64,000 bases of DNA from Bacillota bacterium (GTDB taxonomy: Bacteria > Bacillota > Clostridia > Christensenellales > SZUA-584), in assembly GCA_023397655.1 (NCBI GenBank), contig JAEWTW010000009.1, positions 1 through 64,000 of the forward strand, written 5' to 3'. A model generated the notes under the pieces. It ran no database searches. It had not been told where the DNA came from and saw nothing but the letters and a program-made list of their open reading frames with translations. Shown here piece by piece: positions 42,572-53,900 of this stretch. Made by a program: the position numbers and the translations under genes. The first letter of the stretch is position 1. Every line of letters starts with the position of its first letter.

Positions 42572-43537
42572 TCAGCCCGCATTGATCAGCACATCCACCA
42601 GCGACGAGTAAGAGAATTTCCATATCCCCTCTTCCCTTACCAGCACCACCGGAATGTTGGTGCGCCCGATGGCGTCGCCTTCCCTCGTTTTCATGGAGTA
42701 GTCCAGCATGACGGTGGCGCGCTGGCCGTCACCGGATACATTCATATCCGTCACATTGAATTTCTCCAGCAGGTTGCCGCTGTCCGACAGCGCATCGGAA
42801 AACGCCTTGATCTCCGGTTTCACCGAACCATCCGGGTTGTTATATGCCGTGAAGTTATACAGACGGGTCCAGTCCTTCTTCGTAAAGGAGTCCAGCGCCT
42901 GCCACAGCGTATACTGGGGAGTCAGTATCATATCCTTCATGCGCCCCAGCGGCTCAAGCCTCTGGGCACCGTCCGTCTCCCAGCCCGCCTCCTGCCGCGT
43001 GATGGCCTGCCCCACACCGGCCTGCTTGTCCACGTTGATCTGAACCCGTGAATACTTGCCCATCTCGACGACCGTGTTGACGATGGAGCAGATCGCCAGC
43101 CTTTTCTGTTCGGCGACAGTCCCTTCTTCCAGCACCACCTTTTCAGGCTCGGTGGACACGAAAGCCTCATTCAACGTGATAAAAAGGATATCGGCGCTGC
43201 TGTCCACGCGCACCAGCTTCACGCCCTCCCAGAACAGCCCGGTCAGCTCCGCGCGGTTTACCGTCGGCCCGTTAATGAGGGCGCGCACCACCGCATACTC
43301 CAGCGACTCGTTGACCGGGACATTGATCGTCACCGTCTCACCCGCCAGCAGTTCCTCCCCGCGGTATGAGAAATACAGCGTCACATCCAGCGAATCCTTG
43401 TTGGCGGATTCCGCGTTCGGATTGATATCGGGCAGATTCTTTTTCTCCTCCTGATTGTCTCCCGACGCGCAGCCGGCCATGACCAGCATTATCACAATGA
43501 GCATTAAGGCTGCCGCTCTTTTTATCATCATACTCAT
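42572..43537 (-). CDS. GerMN-domain lipoprotein
   Basis: A 321-residue lipoprotein with lipobox LVMAGC near residue 22 and a GerMN domain (about 50-175: VTLYFSYRGEELL, AVVRALINGP, ICSIVNTVVEMGKYSRVQINVDK). The C-terminal region of about 120 residues (WQALDSFTKKDWTRLYNF...) resembles an NTF2-like or LpqB-type accessory domain. The start ATG 43537 overlaps the kinase stop (GTGATGA); ATG 43531 is an alternative. It is translationally linked to the kinase gene. Confidence 0.83.
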   Translation of the reverse strand: MSMMIKRAAALMLIVIMLVMAGCASGDNQEEKKNLPDINPNAESANKDSLDVTLYFSYRGEELLAGETVTINVPVNESLEYAVVRALINGPTVNRAELTGLFWEGVKLVRVDSSADILFITLNEAFVSTEPEKVVLEEGTVAEQKRLAICSIVNTVVEMGKYSRVQINVDKQAGVGQAITRQEAGWETDGAQRLEPLGRMKDMILTPQYTLWQALDSFTKKDWTRLYNFTAYNNPDGSVKPEIKAFSDALSDSGNLLEKFNVTDMNVSGDGQRATVMLDYSMKTREGDAIGRTNIPVVLVREEGIWKFSYSSLVDVLINAG

Positions 43538-44910
43538 CACCCCAATGACTTGATGGGTAAAAACAGCGTAAACGTGCTGCCCTTGCCCTCTTCGCTTTGC
43601 ACATTGATGCTGCCGCCGTGCAGCAGCGCTATCTTCTGTGCGATATGCAGCCCCAAACCGCTGCCGCCCGTACCGCGCGCACGCGCCTTGTCCACGCGAT
43701 AGAACCGGTCGAACAGGTACGGTATATCCTTTTCGGGTATGCCGCAGCCGGTATCCCTGACGGATATGGCCGCGTTCATCCCGGACTTTTGCAGCGTGAC
43801 TTGCACACTGCCGCCGGGATCAGAATATTTGATGGCGTTTTCCACCAGATTCATCACGGCCTGCATCACCTTGAGCGCGTCGCACTCGATTTCCAGGTCG
43901 TTGTTTACCGTGTAACTGAGCGATATCCGCTTTTCGTTGGCAATGGGTTTGAGCGCCGTCACGGATTTGAACACCAGCTCGCTCAGCAGTATTTTGTCGA
44001 TGTTGAGCGCCTGCGTTTCGCTGTCCGTTTTGGCGAGCGTCAGCAAGCCGGAGATCACCTGAGTCAGCCGGTCGATCTCGTGGTTGATATCGCTTAAGAA
44101 TTCCTTGTATATCTTTTCGTCCACGCCGTCCTGATACAGCAGGGACTCGATCAGTATCTTCATTGAGCTGAGCGGCGTTTTGAGCTCGTGCGACGCGTTG
44201 GAGACGAACTCGCTGCGTTTCTGGTCCATGTTCTCCAGCTTTTCGCTCATCGTGTTGAACGTGCCCGCCAGCGCCGCCATCTCGTTTTTACCGGATACGC
44301 TGATGCGCTGGTGCAGGTTCCCGCGCGATATGGACAGCGCGACCGCCTTCAAATCGTTAATGGGTCGCGTGATATAGCCGGACAGTATGATGCTGACGAC
44401 GGCGAACACCAGCGATGCGGCAATGGACACCATGATCAACACCTGCACGAAGTCGCGCGTGATGTCCACGATGTCCTGAATATCGTCAGAAAAAAGCACA
44501 GCTCCGATCGTCTCCGAATCGTAGACCACCGCAGCCGCGTAATATACAGCGTAGAACGGCTCGCCCGTTCCGTCGTCAATGTAGTGGAAACCGTAGCTCG
44601 TGTCCCTCGGCCCCAGCAGCACGTCGGAAATCTCCCTGTGATCCAGTTTTTGGCCGTTGAGCGTCGAGAAGCTGTCGATCTGAACGATGCCGGACTTGTT
44701 GAGAATCAGAAACCTTCCGCCAAAGTTCTTCGAGCTGGACTCAGCCAGTTCATACATCCTCGAGGCATTCGCGCTGCTCAAATACGGCGCCACGTTGACC
44801 GCCACGTTATTGGTGTTTTTCAGCTGGTCCCTCATGCGGATGTTAACCAGATAGTCTTCCGCAAGGTAAGCAATCACAAGCGTTACCGCTGCGAATGCCA
44901 CGGCCGCCAC
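43537..44910 (-). CDS. Sensor histidine kinase (WalK/MtrB-like); true N-terminus probably further upstream
   Basis: A membrane kinase with TM1, an external sensor region (about 20-150), TM2 (about 152-175), HAMP (ITRPINDLKAVALSI), HisKA with FVSNASHELKTPLSSMK (phospho-His at about 241) and HATPase boxes NLVENAIKYSD, DTGCGIPEKDIPYLF and GTGGSGLGLHIA. The first conventional codon is GTG 44910, but it has no ribosome-binding site and would cut into TM1. The frame is open upstream through FYSIRWRFVLINLAVAA, the typical start of WalK-like kinases, with only ATT (44973) or ATA (44964) available before the stop. Confidence 0.88.
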   Translation of the reverse strand: MAAVAFAAVTLVIAYLAEDYLVNIRMRDQLKNTNNVAVNVAPYLSSANASRMYELAESSSKNFGGRFLILNKSGIVQIDSFSTLNGQKLDHREISDVLLGPRDTSYGFHYIDDGTGEPFYAVYYAAAVVYDSETIGAVLFSDDIQDIVDITRDFVQVLIMVSIAASLVFAVVSIILSGYITRPINDLKAVALSISRGNLHQRISVSGKNEMAALAGTFNTMSEKLENMDQKRSEFVSNASHELKTPLSSMKILIESLLYQDGVDEKIYKEFLSDINHEIDRLTQVISGLLTLAKTDSETQALNIDKILLSELVFKSVTALKPIANEKRISLSYTVNNDLEIECDALKVMQAVMNLVENAIKYSDPGGSVQVTLQKSGMNAAISVRDTGCGIPEKDIPYLFDRFYRVDKARARGTGGSGLGLHIAQKIALLHGGSINVQSEEGKGSTFTLFLPIKSLG

Positions 44911-44956
44911 CGCGAGATTGATCAGTACGAACCGCCACCGGATCGAATAAAAGAGA

Positions 44957-45646
44957 TTATTTATCCGAGAAATAGTATCCCACTCCCCATTTCGTCATGA
45001 TGAACTCGGGCTTGGCCGGATTGTGTTCGATCTTCTCGCGCAGCCGGCGAATGTGCACGTCCACCGTGCGCAGATCGCCCAGATATTCATATTTCCAGAT
45101 CAGTTCAAGCAGCTTCTCCCGGTCGTACACCTTGCCCTTGTTGGTGATGAACAGCTGCAGCAGGTCGAATTCCTTGGCCGTCAGCGCCACCTCGTTGCCG
45201 TCTATCTCCACGCTTCTGTTTTCCAGATTCACCGTCATGTTGCGGGCACGCAGCACCTGAGGCTCACGCTGCTTCTCCGTGCCTTCCATGCGGCGGAATA
45301 TCGTCTTGATGCGTGCCTTTAGTTCCAGCATGTTGAAAGGCTTGGTCATATAATCGTCCGCACCGAATTCCAGCCCCATGATCTTGTCCATGTCGTCGTC
45401 CTTGGCCGTCAACATGACAATGGGCACATTGGAGACGCTGCGGATGCGCTGGCAGACTTCCATACCGTCTATTTTGGGCAGCATCAGGTCCAGCAATATG
45501 AGATCATATTTGCCGGCGGTAAACATATCCAGCGCCTGTTCCCCATCCAGCGCCTCGTCCACCAGATAGCCGTCCTGCTGTTCCAAATTGAAGCGGAGCC
45601 CTTTAATCAGACTGGGTTCATCGTCGACGATCAGAATTCTCTTCAT
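44957..45646 (-). CDS. OmpR-family response regulator (WalR/MtrA-like)
   Basis: A 229-residue regulator with the receiver domain (ILIVDDEPSLIKGL, phospho-Asp in DLILLDLMLPKIDG at about residue 52, VPIVMLTAKDD) and a winged-helix DNA-binding domain (LTAKEFDLLQLFITNKGKVYDREKLLE, RTVDVHIRRLREKIE, IMTKWGVGYYF). GGAGTG precedes ATG 45646. Its 3' end overlaps the reading frame of the kinase. Similarity and the GerMN neighbours point to cell-envelope control. Confidence 0.93.
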   Translation of the reverse strand: MKRILIVDDEPSLIKGLRFNLEQQDGYLVDEALDGEQALDMFTAGKYDLILLDLMLPKIDGMEVCQRIRSVSNVPIVMLTAKDDDMDKIMGLEFGADDYMTKPFNMLELKARIKTIFRRMEGTEKQREPQVLRARNMTVNLENRSVEIDGNEVALTAKEFDLLQLFITNKGKVYDREKLLELIWKYEYLGDLRTVDVHIRRLREKIEHNPAKPEFIMTKWGVGYYFSDK

Positions 45647-45677
45647 TAGCCTGCACTCCTTGTCCGTGATGTGAACT

Positions 45678-45686
45678 ATTATACCA
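45678..45686 (-). promoter_or_regulatory. Extended -10 promoter of the two-component operon
   Basis: TGGTATAAT on the minus strand (TATAAT at 45678-45683). The -35 is weak (TTATTA-like). A single TGTAAT half-site lies farther upstream near 45715-45720 but no second WalR half-site at the right spacing. The remaining ~130 bp to the radical SAM gene show nothing else. Confidence 0.5.
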
Positions 45687-45813
45687 CAATATACAAATTA
45701 ATAAAATGAAAGTTATTACAGACAGTTTAACCACATTTGCCCCGCATGTGACAGCTTAAGACCACGCATCCCCGGTTATGTTAACGATGCCGCTGCCATT
45801 GCGGGCCGATTTT

Positions 45814-47907
45814 TCACCGGCCTGTTCCCTTTCTGCCCCGCGCGCCGGTGCCCGCCGATTTCCCCGGACGCCTGGCCTCCGTTTTCGCTGCGCCGCCCTT
45901 TGCTGACGTGCCTCCTTTTACAGGTCCGCCGCCCGTCGAGAAGGAACCGCTCTTTGCGGAAACACCGCTCTTTTCGGGTGCGGTTTTTTTCGCCGATGCA
46001 CTGCCCTTCACATTCGCCCTGCCGCCAGCCGGTTTGCCGGATTTGTCCGCAGGCCTCGTCGGTTTTACGCCTCCCGAGCGTTCATGCGATGCCCCACGGG
46101 GCTGGCCGCTCTTGGGGCGCGCGTCCCGCAGTCCGCTGTCCCCCGGCACCAGACACTCCTTGCCGGGTCCGATCAGGTCTTCCCTGTCCGCGGCTTTCAG
46201 CGCCTCGCGGATCAGAGGCCAGTTTTTGCGCTGGTCGAACTGCAGCAGCGCGCGCTGCATGGCCTTCTCTTTGGGCGTTTTGGCGACGTACACCGGATGG
46301 CCCGTCATCGGGTCCCGCTCGGTGTGATACATGCAGGTGGATATGGTGCCCGGCGTCGGGTAAAAATCCTGCACCTGCTCAGGCACAAAGCCCTGCCGCT
46401 TCATCGACAGCGCCAATTCTATCGCGTTGTTCAATGTGCTGCCCGGATGGGACGAGATGTAGTACGGCAGCAGGTACTGCGGCTTGTCCGCTCGCTGCGT
46501 CGCACCGGCGAAACGGCGCGCAAACCGCTCGTATACGGAATACGGCGGCTTGTTCATCAGCCGGAGCACCTCGTCGCTGACGTGTTCGGGGGCGACTTTA
46601 AGCTGCCCGCTGATATGCTTTTTCACCAGACGTTCGAAGAAGTGGTTGTCCTTGTCCGCCATGATATAGTCAAACCGCAGGCCGGAACGAATGAACACGC
46701 GCCGGACACCGTCCACGCGTTCCACCGCGTCCAGCACCTCGCACAGCCCCTTGTGGCTCACCTTGAGGTTGGGACACAGCTTGGGCGTGAGGCAGCTGCG
46801 CGTACACGCCTCGGAGTTCTTCGCGGTGCACACGGCGTCATAGAAGTTGGCGGTGGGCCCGCCCACGTCGGAGATGATGCCTTTGAATTCGGGCATCTTC
46901 GCCATGCTCTTTGTCTCCTCCACAATGGAACGTTTGGAGCGCTTCTGTATGCGCTTGCCCTGATGCGCGGATATGGAGCAGAACGCGCACTGGCCGGGGC
47001 ATCCCCGCACCGTGATCAGCCCGAACTGCACTTCGGTCAGCGCCGGAATGGGCTCCGTGTACGACGGATGCGCACGGCGCGTGAAGGGCAGGCCGTATAT
47101 CGCGTCCATCTCAGGGGTGGACAGCGGCGGCATCGGCGGATACTGGATAACATACCGGTCGCCGTGCTTTTGCGCCAGCACCTTGCCGCGCGGCACCGTA
47201 TTGAGATGGGTGAGTCGGAACGCGTCCGCGAAATCCTTCTTGTTTTCGGCGGCGCGCTCAAACGAGGGCAGCAGCGTCGCCCCTTCGGGCACAGCCGCGC
47301 TGACGCAGCAGGTGCCGCGCACCCCGGTGATGTCACGGATACTTTCGCCCTCTTTCAGGCGCGCGCAAACCTCGGCAAGCGGCTTCTCGCCCATGCCGTA
47401 CACCAGCAGGTCCGCCTTGGAGTCGATCAGGTACGAGCGGCGCACCTTGTCTTCATAATAGTCGTAATGGGCAAAACGGCGGTTGGAGGGTTCCACGCCG
47501 CCGATGATCACAGGAATATCCCGGTAGGCCTGCTTGAGCCGCGCGGTATATGCAATGGTGGGCCGCGGCGGACGCCGACCTGCCTTGCCGCCCGGTGAAT
47601 ACGCGTCCTCGCTGCGCTTGCGCTTGGCCGCGGTATACATGTTGACCATGCCGTCGATGTTGCCGCCGCTCAGTAAAAAAGTGTAGCGCGGCGGCCCCAG
47701 CACCATGAAGTCGTCTGCGGACTCCCAGTCCGGCTGAGAAATCACGCCCACGGAAAAGCCGAGGCTTTCCACATAGCGCCCGATGATGGCTGCGGCGAAG
47801 GACGGATGGTCTACATACGCGTCGGGCGTCACCACAATAAAATCCAGTTGATCGATCTGTCGCGCGTCCATCTCTCCGCGCGACATCGGCATAAATTCGT
47901 TGTTCAT
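45814..47907 (-). CDS. YgiQ family radical SAM protein
   Basis: A 697-residue radical SAM protein with the YgiQ N-terminal domain (MPMSRGEMDARQIDQLDF, DAYVDHPSFAAAIIGR), the cluster motif RGCPGQCAFCSI (CxxxCxxC) near residue 305 and the YgiQ-type FYPTPGTISTCMYHT. The reaction is unknown. The last about 95 residues are a Lys/Gly/Ser/Ala/Pro-rich tail (KGSASAKKTAPEKSG...), likely disordered and perhaps RNA-binding. ATG 47907 fits the family's start, though the ribosome-binding site is weak. It lies 20 bp after the glucan-synthase gene. Confidence 0.9.
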   Translation of the reverse strand: MNNEFMPMSRGEMDARQIDQLDFIVVTPDAYVDHPSFAAAIIGRYVESLGFSVGVISQPDWESADDFMVLGPPRYTFLLSGGNIDGMVNMYTAAKRKRSEDAYSPGGKAGRRPPRPTIAYTARLKQAYRDIPVIIGGVEPSNRRFAHYDYYEDKVRRSYLIDSKADLLVYGMGEKPLAEVCARLKEGESIRDITGVRGTCCVSAAVPEGATLLPSFERAAENKKDFADAFRLTHLNTVPRGKVLAQKHGDRYVIQYPPMPPLSTPEMDAIYGLPFTRRAHPSYTEPIPALTEVQFGLITVRGCPGQCAFCSISAHQGKRIQKRSKRSIVEETKSMAKMPEFKGIISDVGGPTANFYDAVCTAKNSEACTRSCLTPKLCPNLKVSHKGLCEVLDAVERVDGVRRVFIRSGLRFDYIMADKDNHFFERLVKKHISGQLKVAPEHVSDEVLRLMNKPPYSVYERFARRFAGATQRADKPQYLLPYYISSHPGSTLNNAIELALSMKRQGFVPEQVQDFYPTPGTISTCMYHTERDPMTGHPVYVAKTPKEKAMQRALLQFDQRKNWPLIREALKAADREDLIGPGKECLVPGDSGLRDARPKSGQPRGASHERSGGVKPTRPADKSGKPAGGRANVKGSASAKKTAPEKSGVSAKSGSFSTGGGPVKGGTSAKGGAAKTEARRPGKSAGTGARGRKGTGR

Positions 47908-47927
47908 GTGGAGAGTATATCATTTGT

Positions 47928-50900
47928 TTATGGCTGCCAACAAGCGAATATTCTATGAATACCCTCCGATTTATCCAATGGCAGGCTTTTCGCACGTTCT
48001 CCGTCTTCAAGGCTCAGCCACGCGTCCCCTTCGTAGCCGGGTATCAGCTCGACTTCGATGATATATTTCGCTCCGCTGCGCTCGTATTCGATGGTGTACG
48101 CGCCGAAATCGTCCGGCACGCAAGGGCTTATCGACAGGGCGCCGCGTTCGATGCGCATGCCGAGCAGGTGCACAATGGCCGCCTGATACATCCAGCCCGC
48201 CGTTCCGGTATACCACGTCCAGCCCGCGCGTCCCTTGTGTTCCTCCGTGTAATACACGTCCGCCGCCATCACGTATGGCTCACCCTTGTACTTCTCCACA
48301 CCGGCGGGCGTGCGCGTGTGATTGATGGGGTTCATCATCTGGAACAGCGAGAGCGCATCCTGCTTAAGCCGCAGCTTCGCCGCCGCCATCACGAACCACG
48401 CCGCCGCGTGGCTATACTGACCGCCGTTTTCGCGCACGCCGGGCAGATAGTTTTTGATGTAGCCTGGGTTCTTGTCCCACTTGTCAAACGGCGGCGCAAG
48501 CAGACGGATCACGCCCTCGTCGCGCATCACCAGTTCATCCGCCGCGGCATCATAGGCGCGCTGGGCGCGTTCCGCGCCGGACAGCACTGCCCACGCCTGA
48601 GACACCAGATCGATGCGGCATTCGGGGGACGTGCGGCTACCCAGCAGCGTTCCGTCGTCGAAGTACGCACGCGCATACCATTCGCCGTCCCACGCGTATT
48701 CCTCGATGCTGCGCCGCAGCGCATCGCGCAGCTGCCTGTACTTCTCTGCCCATCCTGGCTCGCCCCGCAGGCGGCACAGCTCAATGAACAGCCGCAGCAC
48801 CTCCGCGAGGAAGAAAGCCAGCCAGACGCTTTCACCCTTGCCTTCTTCGCCCACGGCGTCCATGCCGTCGTTCCAGTCGCCCGTGCCCATCAGCGGCAGT
48901 CCGTGCTCGCCGAAGGCCACCGAATCGATGGCGCGTACGCAGTGCATGAACAGTGTTTCGCGCACATCGCTGATGCCGAACGCTTCATAGAGGTCGTGCC
49001 GCCCTTCGGGTATCGGTTTGCCGGCAAGGTACGCGACTTCCTCACCGAATATTCCCATGTCGCCCGTGATGCGTTCGTATTCGCACGCCACAAACGGCAG
49101 AAACAGCTTGTCATCCGTGATGTGCGTGCGCACACCGCTCATCGGCTCATGCCACCAGTGCAGCACGTCCCCTTCGATGAACTGCCGTTCCCCGCACTTC
49201 AGTATGTGCGCGCGCGTCACCGCCGGGTTGGTGTACGCCAGCGCCAGCACGTCCTGCAGTTGGTCGCGGAAGCCGTACGCGCCGCCCGACTGGTAGTAGC
49301 CGGTGCGCCCCTTCAGGCGCGACGTGTATGTCTGGTACAGCAGCCAGCCGTTCACCAGCGTATCAAAGGATTTGGCCGATGTGGACACCCGTATGCCGCC
49401 CACCAGCCGCTGCCAATGCGCCTGTACGCCGCGCAGCCGCTCCGCCGCACTGTCCGCGTCCTCGGCGTGCACGGCCATCTCTTCCGCCGCGGATGCGTCG
49501 CCATAACCCATCAGCAGCTCCATCGTCCTCTGCTCGCCCGGCTTCAGGCTCACCCGTGTCTGCAGCGCCAACAGCGTGGAGCCGCAGCCGTCGCTGTCCG
49601 ACAGCTCCGCCACCTTGAGCGCTTCCGGCCAGATGTTGTACCCCGGCACACCGAAGAACTCATACGCGGAAACGGTATGGCGCGTGTCCTCCCCCGGCAT
49701 CGCGATGAACATAGCCTTGCCCGCCTCCCCGAACGGCGACGCTGCCAACAGCCGCCCGTTCTCCATGCGCGTGCGTATGCCGCTGGCCACCGTGGCCGCC
49801 AGCACCGGCTCCGCGTAATAATAGACGGAGAGTTTCTGTTCGGTGTCCGTGTTGTTGGTCAGCCGCAGCAGTCCCGTTTTGACTGGCAGCTGCGGGTCCA
49901 CAAAATACGTCAGCTGAGTATCCACGCCGCCAAACCGCTCGAATGTGGTGTATCCGAAGCCGTGGATCACGCGATAGCGCCCCTTCGCGTACTGATCAGG
50001 CGCCGCGCTGAACGACAGCCCCGTCTTGTCGCAGCGCACCAGCACGCCCTCGCCCGGCACGTCCGTCAGCGCATCGTTGCGGAAGGGCGTCAGCCGCGTC
50101 ATACGGGCGTTCTCCGCCCACGTATACCCTCCGCCGCCTGCGCTCACCAAGCTGCCCAGCTTCTCGCCCACCAGCAGGTTGCTCCACGGCAGCGGCGGAC
50201 GGCTGCCCACATCGATGCAGTATTCCATACCCTTGTTCAGATAGCCGCCCTGGCCGTTGTCAAAAGCCTTCAGCTGACGCGGCACATGCGCACGCTCCAC
50301 CGCCGTGCTGCGCTCGAACACGGCATAGGCGCGCTGTACAGCCGGCACCTTGAGCTGCGGTTCCAGCGGCGCGCCGCCGTCCAGCACCAGACAGGCCGCA
50401 GCCATCAGCGTGGCGTTGTCATCCTCGCTGATATGTTCGGCAGACAGCGTTGTGATGCGGTTGTACGGGCGGCCGGACGCCGCCTGAGACAGCTCGTTCA
50501 GCTTGTCCCGCAGCGGGCACAGATAGGCATCGCCGCCGTCGTAGACGACCACCAAGTCTGCGGGCAGGCCTTTCAGGCTCAGGAACTCCTGCGCCTTTGC
50601 GATGATCTTGACACCCGCAACGCTGTCGTCGCCGCGGGCGTGCATGTATATGACCGGCAGGTCGCCCGACAGCCCGAATTTCCAAAGCGTCTCGCGGCCG
50701 GCCGGTTCTCCGGCGGCTCCGCACACTGACGGTATGCGTATCGCCGTTCGCGACGCGATGCGCTGGAACAGGTTGGCCTGCGCGCCTTCCAGCTTAAGGT
50801 AGCGCATCTCCACCTGCGCGTGCGTCCAGGCCAGATGAAACACACGGCGCACATCCTCCGCCCCGGACACACCGGTGAGGCAGGCGTCCACCGCCTCCAG

Positions 50901-53900
50901 CCCGTCTCCCGCGGCGATGAGGAAGGAAACCTCGGCGGTTTGCCCCTTTTCCACCGTCACCCCGCACCGGATGCCCGCGGCACGCGCCACGTCGCGCTCG
51001 GACTCGGGCGAAGCGAGGCAGGCGGGCGGGCCGAACACGTTGCGCCGACCGAATATATAGGCGCGGTCCGTCATCAGCTCCACCGGGCCGCCCGCCAGCG
51101 CCTTGATGGCGCAGCACAGCGTTTTGCCCCGGCGCTGAGCGGTCACCGTCGCTTTGTCCGGATGCGCGTGCGTCTCGACGAACAGCTCGGCAAAAGCGGG
51201 ATGCGCCTCAAAATCCCGCTCGGTGCACAGCGCGGGTGTGAACGCGCAGGTCACCGCCAGCTTCGCGGTTTTGTCCGCGTTGTTGCGGATGCCAAGACTC
51301 CTGATCTCCATGTTGCACTCGGGCGACACGCACACCTCCAGCGTCGTCTCGATGCCGTTCACCTCGCGCACGAACGTGGCCTTATGCGGCTCAAAGTGCA
51401 CGCGCTCGCTTTCCGCCAGCAGACAGGTGGGCAGAAACGCCGCGGACCACACCGCCCCGGTATCCGTATCCTTGATGTAGATATGGATGCCGGGCGCGCG
51501 CCGCAGCACATCGCTCTCCCAGCGGCTGATCATGTTGCCGTGGAACGATGAATACCCAGTGCCGTACTGCGTCAGCATCACGGTGTAGCTGTTGTTGGAC
51601 AGGAAATGCGCCTCCGGATACTGCGTCAGCGACGTATAGCTGCGGACGGCGCGGATCTCCTCCGCAAACGCCTGCCTCTCCGGCGGCTTTTCGGCGAAAT
51701 CCATCGTCACGCTGCGCGGCGGCACCTTCTCCTTGAGCAGCAGTTCGGTGGCCTTGATGCTGGTGTTGCGGTGAAACAGCTCCTGCAGCCGCCCGTCCGT
51801 CAGCGCGTTAAGTATGGAGGCCAGTATCATGCCCTGATGATGGGCCATGTAGCTTCTGACGATGCGCTTCTTCTTGTCGTTATGCAGCCGCTCGTGCGTG
51901 TAGTCCAACGCTTCAAAAAAGCCGTAGCGTCCGTAAGCGCCCATCTTTTCCAACCGTAACAGATTGTTGATGGCGGCGCGCGGCTTCACCTGCAACGCCA
52001 GGCAGGTGGCGTAAGGCGTGATCACCGTCTCGCGCACCAGACCGGATTTCATGCCCAGCCCCGGCACGCCGAAAGCTTTGTACTGGTAGTTCATCTGTAA
52101 ATCAAAGGCATAGTAGCCGGATTCGGATATGCCCCACGGCATGCGACGCTGCTCCCCGTAGGTCATCTGCATTTCCACCACCGAGCGGTAGGTTTCGCCC
52201 AGCAGCGTATAGTCGTAGCTTTTCATGATGAGCAGCGGCATCAGGTATTCGAACATCGTGCCGCCCCATGAGAGCAGCACGCGGCTCTCCCCCGCCACTG
52301 CCAGCGGCCGTCCCAGCCGGAACCAGTGCTTCTCGGGCACGTCGCCCTTGGCAATAGCGATAAAGCTGGTCTGACGCGCTTCGGAAGCCAGCAGGTCGTA
52401 ATGGGTATTGCTGAGCTCCTGCTGCCGTATGGAATAGCCGATGGAGAACAGACCGGTATCCGCGTCGTACAGCTCGGCAAAATCCATCGCATTCAGCAGC
52501 TCGGCAATGCGCCGTTTCAGCCGGTCCGCCCGCAGCGTCAGGCGGCGGCAGGCCACATAGCTCTCGCCCAGCGCCGTTTCCATGCGCTGGACCCAGCCCA
52601 GCACCTCATTATCCTTTCGCACCGCCGCCTTTTCCATCACGCCGGACAGCGTTTCGAGCAACCCGTGAAAGGCTTCCACGTATTCCAATACGCTGATATG
52701 CCGCAGCCTTTCCCGCAGCGCCTTGGTTTCGTCGGCATACAGGGCCAGCTGTGCGGACGGGAACGCAGACAGCACGCGCGCCCAAACGGCATGCCGGGCC
52801 AAAAAAGCTATCGTCTGCTCCGCGTAAGCCGCGAGTGAACTTCCCGCAGTGCCCTCCACCATATCCAGCGAGCTCATCGCGTTGAATACATCATCGTTGA
52901 TCACAAAGGACGTTTCCTGCTGCGCTTCGCGTGAGATTATTGCCAGCCCCTGCGCAATCCCCGCCGCCAGCGGACTGGCTAGCATGTCCTCCAGCGCTTC
53001 CGCCACCAGAATCAGATAGCAGGCCAAATTACCGCTGTCCACTGACGATATGTAACGCGGCTCCAGCGGCTCCAGGTTGGTGATGTCGTACCAGTTGTAA
53101 AGATGCCCCTTCCACTTCTCCGCTTTCTCGATGCCGTCAACGCACCGGCTGAGACGCCTGACCGCAGCCGCGCACGTGATAAAACCGAGCTCAAAGGCGC
53201 AGACGGTGGCAGCCATCGAGTAGGCCACGTTGGTGGGCGATGTGCGCTTGGCAACGCCCTTATGCGGGCTCTGTTGGAAGTTATCCGGTGTCCAGTAATA
53301 CTCCGCTTCCTCGGAGAATTGCTCGAAGAAGCGCCATGTTTTCAGCGCGGTATCCTCAAGGTAACGCCGCTCCTCCGGAGCCAGCTCGTGATGCCGCGCC
53401 CGTCTCGGGCGGCTGATGGCATGCGCGATGGCCGGCGCGAAAAACCAGAGGGCAAACACCACGAACGCAACGGGTGAAAATGAATGCGTGGCCAGCACAG
53501 ACAGCACATACAGCACCACCGCCAGCGCCGGTGCGGCAGCCATCCTGCGCCAGTGATAAACCGCGCCTTCACGCGCGTTCTTATCCCCTTCAGCCGCCGT
53601 GACCCACTGAAGCAGCCGTTTGTGCGTGAAGCAGACGCGGATCAGCGTGCGCACAATGGCGTCCAGCATGCGGTATGTTTCATAGGGCAGGAACGCGAAA
53701 CGGTAAAACGACAGCTCAAACAGCGTTCTCGTCTCGTACAGCATGTCCTTGAACGTTGTCCCTTTGCCGGTGTTGCGCAGCAGCGTCAGCATGCGGAATA
53801 CAAAGTCGAGTATCGCGTCGATGAACAGCGGCAGTATGCCGGATATAAACCAAAAAAACGCCGAGCTGTAAAACGCCGTCTGCGACAGCAGTATCACGAT

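Noticed and set aside
45700..45725. WalR box upstream of the two-component operon
   Set aside because: Only one TGTAAT half-site is present; the second half at 5-bp spacing does not match.
47955..50729. 924-codon plus-strand open frame opposite the glucan synthase
   Set aside because: Arg/His/Gln-rich shadow of the coding strand with no ribosome-binding site; the minus-strand protein carries full GH94 motifs there. The same applies to 53484-55193 and 46084-47598.
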